Counted from the stretch's first letter, positions 27,901 through 35,990 are shown. The stretch is 64,000 nt of DNA from Leptotrichia trevisanii DSM 22070 (GCF_000482505.1 NZ_AXVL01000016.1:10642-74641); one strand, 5' to 3'. A program made the numbers and translations. The notes: generated from the sequence alone by a model not told the origin.

Positions 27901-28105
27901 GACATTTTAAAAATATATTATTGCCATTATTTACAGCTGTTCCCATTCCCTGTGCAGTTTCTCCTGCCATATTTGAACATTTTAATAATATTTCGCTGTT
28001 ATTTTTTATTTCACTTGCTGAAGACGTCACATTTCCTGCATTTTCAGCCATTATTGAAAAACTTGTAAAAATGAAGAGCAAAACCTCAACTATAAATCTT
28101 TTCAT
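24959..28105 (-). CDS. Large exported glycoside hydrolase: Cys-repeat, GH-A, Ca repeats, GH16-like
   Basis: 1048 aa. Order: signal peptide (1-21); eight repeats of about 25-29 residues, each with one Cys in an ILKCSN-like motif (Cys 43, 68, 93, 117, 145, 172, 201, 228); a Gly/His-rich linker (about 240-310); a clan GH-A TIM barrel like GH39/PslG (about 320-640), with likely acid/base E463 in FWNEPGN and nucleophile E594 in WPSEVG; DxNxDG calcium-type repeats (646-681); a Pro-Ser linker; and a GH16-like lectin-fold domain (about 740-1048). In the GH16-like part the usual ExDxxE is replaced by ILEWFADT, so activity is doubtful. Its DNA has clearly higher G+C. ATG 28105 has AAAGGAGAT 6 nt upstream. 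A beta-glycan or biofilm-polysaccharide substrate is inferred. Confidence 0.85.
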   Translation of the reverse strand: MKRFIVEVLLFIFTSFSIMAENAGNVTSSASEIKNNSEILLKCSNMAGETAQGMGTAVNNGNNIFLKCLNSENSSENLIGTNKVNSKDILLECLNTSENAAGEAEKNGNSDEKILKCSNIVRIINANELFQTDKTGSIKGIQLKCSNTVKNVNKTEIPLSDSGGSNDIILKCSSVSENLLKNETAINSGGTANSNEITLKCSNIVRVVDGNKVFPDNPENSDAVILNCSDTAEKAGNIIGNIGQPKGNIGSLGGNIGGKVPVGPIIGGVAGASAVGAIAGGIGHHRGGGKGGTSGPQNGRNGGGKDDSSNPKKQKKDDSKIHNVRGIGIQPVNPFWRSNLQEAEDSYSKIARVGFQWVRITASWHRIQSKKNGGYDWQDIDDAVALARKYNLKVLMQISGAPEWATGADKLSTAEKNALNARKIWVASFAPLPQYDNGFSNFVSALVKRYAPKGVIDYEFWNEPGNPEFWHDTIQNPKPNPEHYTDLLKIAYTAAHNAHIDVNIMAGGMTVGATNNSTGYIGPMEFLERMYRAGAKGYFDGLSHHPYGIYARAFGDNGWANMIGDVVKPGGGEKTLYQIMSEHGDGNKKIWPSEVGLDASYPGVEETKQANIISQILGWYQRSNIFGPLILYQAKDRKPYITSGVLDRDSNGDGWLDVNIDTNGDGVPDANIDADHNGRPDVLDAADPENYFGIWKSDGTEKKAVDVIRRFINNNPAPSPSPAPLANGCDSATDASGQWKSVKCWEFKDRSLPANWQSKRIINHLGSHLTYLPNNISLDGERAKITTRRHCVNRKGDPLTDANATTGVCPAGKVTQYSSGRLESDKLVDASKPFRAEIRAKMNWNHLRGMRTALWMQKQQNDIDTPICKVPGGNAPYGSLLILEWFADTPSYAWPASNISCYYSQVNHEWTPRGFTHRLENRVGGQSKSLTDEWHVWAIEFDGTKVSYYMDGRLIPVVHYRIKDARRISVVDNTRYDQYGNYLSTMPDEDYSKLNISSALVKQGFENDKWHFIINDYVEWEPSQTPPSINAPFPVQTTEIDYVRLYKK

Positions 28106-28200
28106 TCTGTATCTCCTTTCTAAAATTGTCATTTATAAAAGCCAAAAAAATCTGAATTTTTCAGCACTTTTTCAACATATACTTAATTTTTTCTCCTTAT
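28106..28200 (-). promoter_or_regulatory. Leader of the glycoside hydrolase gene (leader repeat, copy 3)
   Basis: On the minus strand: GGAGAAAAAATTAAGTATAT, GTTGAAAAAGTGCTGAA, TTTTTTTGGCTTTTATAAA, TGACAATTTTAGAAAGGAGA and the ATG. The block is shared in order with 23985-24085 and, less well, 24439-24560. A small hairpin CTGAAAAATTCAG lies inside. It probably contains the promoter or an untranslated control region. Confidence 0.5.
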
Positions 28201-28237
28201 ATATCTAAAATACTTTATAAAATTAATAAACATAATT

Positions 28238-29974
28238 TTATAATCTATCGAAATTTAAATTATTGATTATATCTATAGCATCCTTTTCAGATATAGTTTT
28301 GTTGTTATCTTTTTTTATTTCATCTTCAGAATATCTATTATTTTTTACAGCATTGGTTCTTAAAGTCGAAACCTTGTTGCTGTTTTCTTTTAGATTAGCA
28401 GCTATATCTATTCTGTCTTCTTCCGGTATATCATAATAGGTATAAGCTGCCGCCCTTGCTTCTCTTATTTCATCTTCAATATATTTTTTATTTTTTGCAG
28501 TGTTCTTTTTTAAAGTTGAAATTTTTTTATTTGTTTTGTTTAGATTGCCAGCTATGTCTATCCTGTCTTCTTCTGGTATATCATTGTAACCATAGGCTGC
28601 TGTTCTAACTTCTTTTATTTTTGGCTTATTTTTAATGCTTCCTATTCTGTATCCCACTCTTATACCGAATGTATCGATTTTACCTTTAGTTTTGACAGGA
28701 TTGACTATATCTTTCGGCTGATATTTAAAATTTGCCCTTTCATAAAGAGCTTCTATAGAAACTGGCCCTAATTCCGTACCTAATCCTCCAGCATAGTAAA
28801 GTCCTCCACGAAGATCTTTCCTGTTAAAATTCTCCTCCTTTATTTCACCATGCACATATCCTATTCGTCCAACGGCATAAACAAGATTATTACCTTTGTT
28901 ATTTACCAAGTTAATCTTCGTTGTAGCGTAAGCAGGATAAGTCCTTAAAACGTGTTTCTGTTCTCTATCATTAAAAAAAGCTGTAATATCAAGAAATTTT
29001 TGCTCTACACCTATTCCCAGTTCAACAGCTCCCTGATTATCAAATAAATATTCCAATCCAATAACAGGCATTTTTTTTATATCAAAATCTGACTTTGCAG
29101 ACTGCCATTTATTATTTTTCATTCCTGTCCCCAAAAACTGTTCTGGCTGGACATTATATCTATTTTTGAAATTATATCCTGCATTTAGCCTGAGTTCTCC
29201 ACCATTCCATTTTCTTTTCTGAATTTTATCGGTAGTGTACTGCATATCTCCCGTTTTAGCAAAAATATCCGTTCTAAAAGGATCGAAAGGTACAACTTCA
29301 TTTTTTTTCTTTGATAAATTTTTCGTATTTTCAATACTGTACCCTATCCTTATACCAATTGTATTTATGTTGTCTTTAGTCTTTTTAAAATTATTTATGG
29401 TACTTATATTATTTCTGTTTATGTTACCTAAATTTACTTTATCATATTGTAAATTTGATCTTTCATATAAGGCTTCTATGGAAACTGGCCCGACTTGAGT
29501 ACCTAAACCTCCCGCATAATAAAGTCCTCCACGAAAATTTTTATCATTTAAATCTTTCTTATTATCTCTTCCAGCTTTAGCATGGGCATATCCTGCTCTT
29601 CCAATAAGATAAACCAGATCATTTCCCGATTTAGAAGTTACCAAATTATATTTACCTGTCAGGTACATTGGAGTTATTTCATACATTTTAATTTCCTTTT
29701 TATCTTTTAAGGCCGAAGATTTTACAGAAAATTTATGTTCCGTACCAATTCCTAGTTCAAGTCTTCCCTGATTGTCAAATAACCACTCGATTCCTGCAAC
29801 GGGGCCATTTTTGAATTTATAATCATAGTTGGTATTTGAAGTCCCCTTCTGATGTTTAGTCAAATCATTTTTATATGCCCTGTCAAAATCCCATCCCCCA
29901 TTTATTTTAATTTCCTGAGCCATTGCAGTAGCTGCCGACAACATCATTGTACTTAAAATGTGTAATTTTTTCAT
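28238..29974 (-). CDS. Outer-membrane protein with two tandem beta-barrel domains and a repeat tail
   Basis: 578 aa with a signal peptide (cleavage after TAMA, near 19). Residues about 20-215 and 255-445 are two copies of an OmpW/opacity-like 8-strand barrel. They share GLEYLFDNQG..ELGIG, RGGLYYAGGLGT.(V/L)GPVSIEALYER and the final strand IGIRIGY/FGIRVGY. The tail has two 45-residue repeats (459-503 and 509-553) beginning AAYxYxDIPEEDRIDIA and ending in charged coiled-coil-like helices. It lies 130 bp upstream of the exported glycoside hydrolase on the same strand, suggesting joint surface function. No substrate can be inferred. Confidence 0.75.
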   Translation of the reverse strand: MKKLHILSTMMLSAATAMAQEIKINGGWDFDRAYKNDLTKHQKGTSNTNYDYKFKNGPVAGIEWLFDNQGRLELGIGTEHKFSVKSSALKDKKEIKMYEITPMYLTGKYNLVTSKSGNDLVYLIGRAGYAHAKAGRDNKKDLNDKNFRGGLYYAGGLGTQVGPVSIEALYERSNLQYDKVNLGNINRNNISTINNFKKTKDNINTIGIRIGYSIENTKNLSKKKNEVVPFDPFRTDIFAKTGDMQYTTDKIQKRKWNGGELRLNAGYNFKNRYNVQPEQFLGTGMKNNKWQSAKSDFDIKKMPVIGLEYLFDNQGAVELGIGVEQKFLDITAFFNDREQKHVLRTYPAYATTKINLVNNKGNNLVYAVGRIGYVHGEIKEENFNRKDLRGGLYYAGGLGTELGPVSIEALYERANFKYQPKDIVNPVKTKGKIDTFGIRVGYRIGSIKNKPKIKEVRTAAYGYNDIPEEDRIDIAGNLNKTNKKISTLKKNTAKNKKYIEDEIREARAAAYTYYDIPEEDRIDIAANLKENSNKVSTLRTNAVKNNRYSEDEIKKDNNKTISEKDAIDIINNLNFDRL

Positions 29975-30183
29975 AATTTTTGTTCTCCCTTAATTCTGCA
30001 AATCTCTTTTTTATAATTTCATACTCAAACATTTAAAAAAATTATAAAAAAATAAAAAACATTATATTTTAACTAAAATATATCTTTCTTAAGTAAATAT
30101 ATTCTACTAAATTTTTTAGGATTTTTCAATAAAAAAAATAATATCAGTACATTGTATAATCAAATATAACACTAATTTCTTTA

Positions 30184-30212
30184 TTGAAATTGACTTTTTT
30201 TCTTGTTATAAT
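30184..30212 (+). promoter_or_regulatory. Promoter of the radical SAM gene
   Basis: TTGAAA (30184-30189), 17-bp spacer, TATAAT (30207-30212), a near-consensus match. The expected start site lies at the left end of the dispersed repeat, so the repeat would form the 5' leader. The rest of 29975-30183 is AT-rich without recognisable features. Confidence 0.65.
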
Positions 30213-30330
30213 TATAGCAAAACCACTTTAAACACAAATTTAAAAATTATGGCTCTTTGCTCAAATCCTAATTTTTTCTAATTTAAGTTAATTTTATTTT
30301 GAAGAGGTTTGAATATACATAAATAATAAA
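30213..30330 (+). repeat. Dispersed intergenic repeat as 5' leader of the radical SAM gene
   Basis: GCAAAACCACTTTAAACAC, AAAATTATGGCTCTTTGCTC, AAATCCTAATTTTTTC and GAGGTTTGAATATACATAAA follow the same order as at 10284. It ends 17 bp before the start codon of the radical SAM gene. Confidence 0.5.
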
Positions 30331-30346
30331 AACGAGGTGTTACTAT

Positions 30347-31714
30347 ATGAAAATAAAAATGATACTGCCTGCTCTTACAGAAGCTGAAAGCCCATTTTGG
30401 CGTCCTGTCAAATATTCATTATTTCCTCCACTGGGACTGGCAACACTTGCAGGGTATTTTTCAGAAGATGACGAAATAGATTTGCAGGATCAGCATGTAG
30501 AAAAATTAAATTTAGAAGATAATCCTGACTTGGTTATTATTCAAGTGTATATTACAAATGCTTACAGAGCTTATAAATTAGCCGATTACTATAGGAAAAA
30601 AGGCAGTTATGTAGTATTAGGAGGGCTTCATGTAACTTCATTGCCGGAAGAGGCGATGGAACATGCCGATACTATAATGATTGGCCCAGGAGAAGACATC
30701 TTTCCTAAATTTTTACAGGACTTTAAAAATAAAAATCCACAAAAAATGTATATTTCTACACACAGAACTTTAATTGGAGCACCGCCTGCACGAAGAGATT
30801 TAATTAAAAGAAATAAATATCTTGTACCAAATTCTATCGTGGTAACGAGAGGTTGTCCTCATCATTGTGATTTTTGCTACAAAGACGCTTTTTACCAGAA
30901 TGGAAAATCATTTTATACTCAGCTTGTCGATGATGCGCTAAAAGAAATTGACAGGCTGCCAGGAAGACATTTATACTTTTTAGATGACCATTTATTAGGA
31001 AATCCTAAATTTGCTGCGGAACTTTTTGAAGGAATGAAAGGAATGAACAGGTTGTTTCAAGGTGCGGCAACAGTTGACTCAATACTTACGGGAGATTTAA
31101 TAGAAAAGGCTGCTCAAGCAGGATTAAGAAGTCTTTTTGTAGGATTTGAAACTTTTTCTCCAGAAAATCTAAAATCCAGCAATAAAAATCAAAATTTAAA
31201 AAGAAACTATGAAAAAGCAGTAAACAGGCTTCATTCGTTGGGAATTATGATAAACGGGAGCTTTGTATTTGGATTGGATTACGATGACAAGGACGTCTTT
31301 AAAAGAACTGTTGAATGGGGAGTAAAAAACGCCATAACAACTTCTACTTACCACATTCTAACTCCTTATCCAGGAACAAGGCTGTTCAAGCGGATGGAAG
31401 ATGAAGGCCGAATAATAACAAGAAATTGGGATTTATACGATACAAGACATGTTGTCTATAAAACCCGAAATATGACTGCTGACGAAATCGAACAAGGCTA
31501 TAACTGGGCATACAAGGAATTCTACAAATGGAAAAATATATTCAGGGCAAGTGGATATCACGAAATAGATAAGCATAAGCTAAAACACTTTTTTTATACA
31601 GCTGGCTGGAAAAAATTTGAACCTTTCTGGAATTTTATAATAAAAACTAAACATTTAAACAATATGACTCCCGTGCTTGAAAGCATACTAAGCAATGTCA
31701 GAAAAAATAAATAA
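30347..31714 (+). CDS. B12-binding domain radical SAM protein
   Basis: 455 aa. An N-terminal Rossmann-like cobalamin-binding domain (about 1-130, PPLGLATLAGYF, VVLGGLHVTSLPEEA, IGPGED) precedes a radical SAM core. The cluster-binding CxxxCxxC is C170, C174 and C177 in RGCPHHCDFCY. The layout is that of the BchE/HpnJ/HpnP class, which act in methylations or rearrangements, but the substrate cannot be assigned. The usual cobalamin DxHxxG motif is not evident, so B12 may be bound base-off or not at all. It is a single-gene unit with its own promoter and terminator. Confidence 0.85.
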   Translation: MKIKMILPALTEAESPFWRPVKYSLFPPLGLATLAGYFSEDDEIDLQDQHVEKLNLEDNPDLVIIQVYITNAYRAYKLADYYRKKGSYVVLGGLHVTSLPEEAMEHADTIMIGPGEDIFPKFLQDFKNKNPQKMYISTHRTLIGAPPARRDLIKRNKYLVPNSIVVTRGCPHHCDFCYKDAFYQNGKSFYTQLVDDALKEIDRLPGRHLYFLDDHLLGNPKFAAELFEGMKGMNRLFQGAATVDSILTGDLIEKAAQAGLRSLFVGFETFSPENLKSSNKNQNLKRNYEKAVNRLHSLGIMINGSFVFGLDYDDKDVFKRTVEWGVKNAITTSTYHILTPYPGTRLFKRMEDEGRIITRNWDLYDTRHVVYKTRNMTADEIEQGYNWAYKEFYKWKNIFRASGYHEIDKHKLKHFFYTAGWKKFEPFWNFIIKTKHLNNMTPVLESILSNVRKNK

Positions 31715-31744
31715 TAAAAATTAAATGAACTTAGTATTCTGAAA

Positions 31745-31815
31745 ATACAATCATTCATTATTTTTAAGTCAGTTTTAAAGTAGTTTTATTGTATTTAATA
31801 AGTTGAAATGTTTAA
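31745..31815 (-). repeat. Dispersed intergenic repeat, inverted partial copy
   Basis: On the minus strand, AATACAATAAAACTACTTTA is followed by AAACTGACTTAAAAATAATG, matching the left part of the repeat at 10284. Confidence 0.45.
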
Positions 31816-31820
31816 AATTG

Positions 31821-31866
31821 GAGAGAAAACCATTTTTTATTTATTGTCCCTGGTTTTCTCTTTTTA
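31821..31866 (+). terminator. Terminator of the radical SAM gene
   Basis: AGAGAAAACCA (31822-31832) and TGGTTTTCTCT (31851-31861) form a perfect 11-bp stem followed by TTTTT. It may also act from the other side for the convergent glycosyltransferase gene, although its T-run on that strand is poor. Confidence 0.85.
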
Positions 31867-31912
31867 ATTTATTGAAATTATTTGTTTTAGGTTTTTTTAT
31901 ATAAAAAGATTT

Positions 31913-32944
31913 TTATTTTTTTTGATTTAATATATACTCATAATATTCTTTGTATTTTTTTCCTACATTGAACAAATCTCGTTCTTTTGCGATATTATAA
32001 GCCTGTTCCGTTAATTTATCCAAGTTTTCCACATTGTTTTCCACAATGCTTCTTATTTTTTCACAAAATTCCTCATTATTCCTAGCTTTAAAGCATGTTT
32101 TCCCATCTTCCAGCCAGTCTTCATACACAGGAATATCCCTCACTACAAGCGGTAATTTTGCTGAAAGTGCTTCCAGCACCACGATTCCTTCATTTTCCTC
32201 ATACGTCATGAATAAAAAGGCTTTAGCGGCACTAAATGCTCCGATTAAAATATCTTTATCAACGTATCCTGGAAAAATCAAGTTTCTGGGAGGATTTTCG
32301 ATGATTTTCTGTATTTTGTCAGGCAGCATTGATTTTACACTTGACGAGCCGAACCAAAGGAATTGGTAATCGCTACATTCCTGTGCCACTTTTACAAAAT
32401 CTTTTATCCCTTTTCTCTCAAAAGGCAATCCAGCCGTTATAATTAATGGTTTATTTATGTCATAAACCGATTTATACTCATTTAAAAATTTTTCTTTTAA
32501 AGCCTCATTTTTATTAAATTTATTTATATTTACGCCATTTGAAATTACCCTAATTTCTTTTTCCTTTTCCAAATATTTTGATTTTATAAGGTTTTTAGTG
32601 TATTCTGATGGGGAAATCAAATAATCTGCTTCATTATATAATTTTTTTGTCCAGAATTTTATAATTGGTGACAAAACGTAACTTCCCTTTATGCTCCCAC
32701 GAAAATCCTCATATGTCGTATGTGTATGATAAATCACAGGCTTGCCTTTTTTCTTGGCCTGTTTTAATACTTCGTACGACTTTAATGCAACTGTATTTAT
32801 ATGTGCTAAATCGTAATCATCTTCCGGATCCTGTGTAATTTCAACATTATTTGCTCCAAGGGCTTCTACCTGATGATTTAAGGCTTGTCCAACGCCGGAT
32901 TTGCTGAAGGAACTTTTCCCCTCTGAATATAGTAAAACTTTCAC
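31913..32944 (-). CDS. Diglucosyl-diacylglycerol synthase-like GT4 glycosyltransferase (alDGS)
   Basis: 343 aa of the GT-B fold. The N-terminus KVLLYSEG..SFSKSGVGQALNHQVEALG and DPEDDYDLAHINT follow the pattern recalled for alDGS, the enzyme adding a second glucose to glucosyl-diacylglycerol. The E-x7-E nucleotide motif is in EENEGIVVLEAL near 255. GTG 32944 is preferred: GAGGAG is 10 nt upstream, whereas ATG 32953 lies one base from that site. It follows, and overlaps by about 100 bp, the alMGS-like gene. Confidence 0.8.
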   Translation of the reverse strand: MKVLLYSEGKSSFSKSGVGQALNHQVEALGANNVEITQDPEDDYDLAHINTVALKSYEVLKQAKKKGKPVIYHTHTTYEDFRGSIKGSYVLSPIIKFWTKKLYNEADYLISPSEYTKNLIKSKYLEKEKEIRVISNGVNINKFNKNEALKEKFLNEYKSVYDINKPLIITAGLPFERKGIKDFVKVAQECSDYQFLWFGSSSVKSMLPDKIQKIIENPPRNLIFPGYVDKDILIGAFSAAKAFLFMTYEENEGIVVLEALSAKLPLVVRDIPVYEDWLEDGKTCFKARNNEEFCEKIRSIVENNVENLDKLTEQAYNIAKERDLFNVGKKYKEYYEYILNQKK

Positions 32945-34103
32945 GACTATCATACTCCTCTATTGTTTTTTTATAAACCGCTTCCACTCTTTCCCCAAAT
33001 TTTTGTGCTGTGTAATCCTGTGAAGCGACAAAAGCATTTTCGATAATTTTCTCCCGAAATTCCTTATCTTCCTTTAAAAGCATTATAGAATTAATAAATT
33101 CCTCTTCTGTTCTGTAAACAAGCCCTGCTTCATTTTTTACAAGCAAGTCTTCCAAATTCAAGTCGTATCTTGCCACAACAGGCGTTTTTGCAGCCATTGC
33201 CTCTACAAATGTAAGCCCCTGTGTTTCCGATATACTCGCATTCAAAAATACATCCCCCATCTGATAATAAGCTGCCACCTTATCATGTGGCACTTCCCCT
33301 GTAAAAATAACCCTGTCTGAAATATCAAGTTTTTCAGCCTGATTCTTTAAATCATCCAAAATTCTTCCACGCCCGACAATCATAAACTTAAAGTTTTCAT
33401 CCTTAATTTTGGAAAACATATCAATTAATAAATCAATACTTTTCTCTTCGGCAATCCGTCCGATATACACACAAAGAAAATCACTCTTCTCTATCCCAAA
33501 ACTTTCTCTCATAAATTCCAAATCTTCGTCTGAATAATTCCCACGATAAAATTTATCCAGTTCCAGTCCAGTTGGAATAATATTCATTGTCTGATCAACA
33601 CCGTAAGAATACAAAATATCCTCAACTTTTCGTGTAGGCACAATTAGAGCGTTGCATTTTTCACAATAAAACTTACTAATTGCAGCTGCAATCTTTTTCC
33701 CAGCTGAAACAAATCTCGAACCAAAAATATAATGTGTATAATATTCATACAAAGTATGATACGTATGAACAAGCGGTATTTCCAAATTAACCGCAGCAAA
33801 TCTCGAAAATGTCCCCACTCCCCATTCTGTCTGGGAATGAATAATATCTAGCTCCAATCTCTTTATTTTTTTTATTATTTTTGAAGAATAAATCATTCCT
33901 AGCCGATACTGTGGCAACGGTTTAAATTCCATACTTGGTATTCGCAAGACATTAGGCTCGACTTGTGGCGCATCAGGATCAGTCGTAGTAATAATATACA
34001 CCTTATGCCCTAGCTTTCTAAGCTCCTTCTCAAGTGTCATAATTGAACTCACAACTCCGTTTACTTGAGGCCTATACGTATCTGTAAATATCCCAATTCT
34101 CAT
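32847..34103 (-). CDS. 1,2-diacylglycerol 3-glucosyltransferase-like GT4 protein (alMGS)
   Basis: 418 aa. MRIGIFTDTYRPQVNGVVSS, HSQTEWGVGTFSR, VHTYHTLYEYYTHYI and ASISETQGLTFVEAMA are signatures of the monoglucosyl-diacylglycerol synthases of Firmicutes, with the E-x7-E motif at the last. It should transfer glucose from UDP-glucose to diacylglycerol at the inner membrane. The last 33 residues (SRESFTIFRGE... to the stop at 32847) lie over the start of the next gene and look non-homologous. In another frame a TGA-TAG pair sits at the overlap, so a late frameshift may have extended the protein. Confidence 0.85.
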   Translation of the reverse strand: MRIGIFTDTYRPQVNGVVSSIMTLEKELRKLGHKVYIITTTDPDAPQVEPNVLRIPSMEFKPLPQYRLGMIYSSKIIKKIKRLELDIIHSQTEWGVGTFSRFAAVNLEIPLVHTYHTLYEYYTHYIFGSRFVSAGKKIAAAISKFYCEKCNALIVPTRKVEDILYSYGVDQTMNIIPTGLELDKFYRGNYSDEDLEFMRESFGIEKSDFLCVYIGRIAEEKSIDLLIDMFSKIKDENFKFMIVGRGRILDDLKNQAEKLDISDRVIFTGEVPHDKVAAYYQMGDVFLNASISETQGLTFVEAMAAKTPVVARYDLNLEDLLVKNEAGLVYRTEEEFINSIMLLKEDKEFREKIIENAFVASQDYTAQKFGERVEAVYKKTIEEYDSRESFTIFRGEKFLQQIRRWTSLKSSGRSPWSK

Positions 34104-34224
34104 TTTTACACTTCTCCTTCTATAATAAAATCTCTTCCAATTCTATTTTTCCCCTTTTGAAAATTTTTTTAGGTTATTATAAATTTTCACATAAATAATT
34201 ATCTTATTATATTTTACCTGTATC

Positions 34225-34345
34225 ATTTTTTTTAAATACAGTAATTCTATTTCAATTTTAGAGCAAAAAATTTTGAAAAACATTGAAATAAAAACACAAT
34301 ATAACTCCAATTTTAAAGTAGGTTTACTGTATTTATTTTATAAAA
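34225..34345 (-). repeat. Dispersed intergenic repeat, inverted copy
   Basis: On the minus strand, AATACAGTAAACCTACTTTA and AAATTGGAGTTATATTGTG correspond to the left part of the copy at 10284. The remainder is diverged. It fills much of the spacer upstream of rbgA's terminus and downstream of the alMGS promoter area. Confidence 0.4.
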
Positions 34346-34372
34346 TTTAAATAAAAAAATCTCTCAATTATG

Positions 34373-35248
34373 CTAATTTTTAGGAATTTCCAAAAAGAAT
34401 CTTCCTATTTTTCCCATTCTGTAATCTTTCAATATTCTTCTTGAAATAATTTCATAATTATGTTCATCATTTTTAGAAACTCCCAGTCTTTTTTCCAGAA
34501 TTTCCAGTATCTTATAATTTTCCAATCCCAGAATTTCCTCATCAGCTGTATATTCTTCCAAATTATATACTTTCACCAAATTCTGAATTTTTCCCAAATC
34601 CTTTAATTTATCCAAAAATTTCATTGCAACTTGCTCAAGTGGCAACACATTATCCTTTATCGAACCAGTAATTGCCAGATTGTAAGCCACTTCATCATCT
34701 TCAAATTTTGGCCATAAAACCCCCGGTGTATCTAGCAGTTCCAATTTTTCATCAATTTTTATCCACTGCTTTCCACGTGTAAATCCTGGAGTATTCCCCA
34801 CTCTTGCCTTATTTTTATTTACAAATTTATTAATAAATTTAGACTTCCCAACATTAGGAATCCCAACAATCATCGCCCTTACTTCAGTTTTACGAAGCCC
34901 TTTTTTCTTCATCTTTTCCAATTTTTCGGCATAAATTTTATCCGTAATTTTCCGTAACTCATTAAAATTTGTCCCTTTTTCCACGCTCAAAGCCACAAAA
35001 TAATCAGAAAAATTATTTTCCAAAAAATAATCCTCCCAAATCTTCCATTCCTTGCTATTAATTAAATCCACCTTATTCAGCACAATAATCTTCTTTTTAT
35101 TATTTGCCAACTTTGAAATATCTGGATTTTTACTAGAAATCGGAATCCTTGCATCCAAAATCTCAATCACAATATCAATTATCTTAAGATTTTCCACAAT
35201 CAAATCCTTCGTTTTCTTCATATGCCCCGGATACCAGTTTATATTCAT
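34373..35248 (-). CDS. rbgA: Ribosome biogenesis GTPase RbgA/YlqF
   Basis: A circularly permuted GTPase for late 50S assembly. The 291-aa protein starts NWYPGHMKKTKD and has the G-motifs in permuted order: G4 NKVDL near 58, G1 GIPNVGKSKF near 129, and G3 DTPGVLWP near 178. A C-terminal ANTAR-like helical domain follows (about 205-291). Lengths and motifs are normal. It lies between two minus-strand neighbours, with a 742-bp spacer upstream that is mostly occupied by the structured repeat. Confidence 0.95.
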   Translation of the reverse strand: MNINWYPGHMKKTKDLIVENLKIIDIVIEILDARIPISSKNPDISKLANNKKKIIVLNKVDLINSKEWKIWEDYFLENNFSDYFVALSVEKGTNFNELRKITDKIYAEKLEKMKKKGLRKTEVRAMIVGIPNVGKSKFINKFVNKNKARVGNTPGFTRGKQWIKIDEKLELLDTPGVLWPKFEDDEVAYNLAITGSIKDNVLPLEQVAMKFLDKLKDLGKIQNLVKVYNLEEYTADEEILGLENYKILEILEKRLGVSKNDEHNYEIISRRILKDYRMGKIGRFFLEIPKN

Positions 35249-35467
35249 TCTTTCATTTTCTCCATTTTCTATCTATTTTTTATAAAAAATATTATCTAAA
35301 TTTTTATTTTTAATCCTAAAATTAAGGTTAATTTTAAAATTAAAGATAAAAACTCAATATTATCAACCTTTTCTATCTATTTTTCAGTTTATTTTTTTAT
35401 TTTTATTTCAATTTATTTTTATTAATAATTATTTTCTTATTTTATTTATATTAGTTTTTTTAACGCA

Positions 35468-35925
35468 GAGGTATCAGACACCATACCTCTTATTTCGTAA
35501 TAACACTTATTTTAACATCTTTAACTGGTTGGTTATCACTTAATAGTTGTGGCGAAAGTTCTACAAACTACTCTGGCTTTACGCAAAACTTTCTTATAAC
35601 AGAAAAAGAAAACTCGATTTTTAATAACAATTCTCTCATTTCTTTAAATAATTACAATTCAAATTGTATTCAAAAATCTCAAACAATTCTTTTTTTATTA
35701 ACGAAATTTTGCTTGAGAATTCATTTAATTAAATTATTTTTTATAATTAAATTAAAAATGTCGTGATTTTTTTGAAATAAAAACTACTATCTGAGCTTTT
35801 TCAAAATATTGAAGTTAAAGTAATAACCTCTATTAAAAAGCGAGTTTAGTTTTTGTTTCAAAAAAATGCTTAGACAAGCCAGGTTTGCAAAGGGGATGGC
35901 GACTGTTCCCCTTTGCTTTATAAAA
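35468..35925 (+). repeat. Long structured intergenic repeat, copy A
   Basis: This 458-bp element is related over most of its length to 46492-46802. It starts with hairpin GAGGTAT-cagacacc-ATACCTC. Near 35759 it has GTCGTGATTTTTTTGAAATA, whose T/A-rich arm can pair with GTTTCAAAAAAATGC downstream. Then comes the conserved TTAGACAAGCCAGG, and it ends with hairpin GCAAAGGGGA-TGGCGACTG-TTCCCCTTTGC (35887-35915), followed by TTTATAAA. No gene is found in 35249-35990. Orientation is assigned from the terminal hairpin; a function as non-coding RNA is inferred. Confidence 0.6.
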
Positions 35926-35990
35926 AGGAAAAAACATATAAATTACAAAAAAAATATTTATTAACGACAATTCATTAAAAAAATATATTC

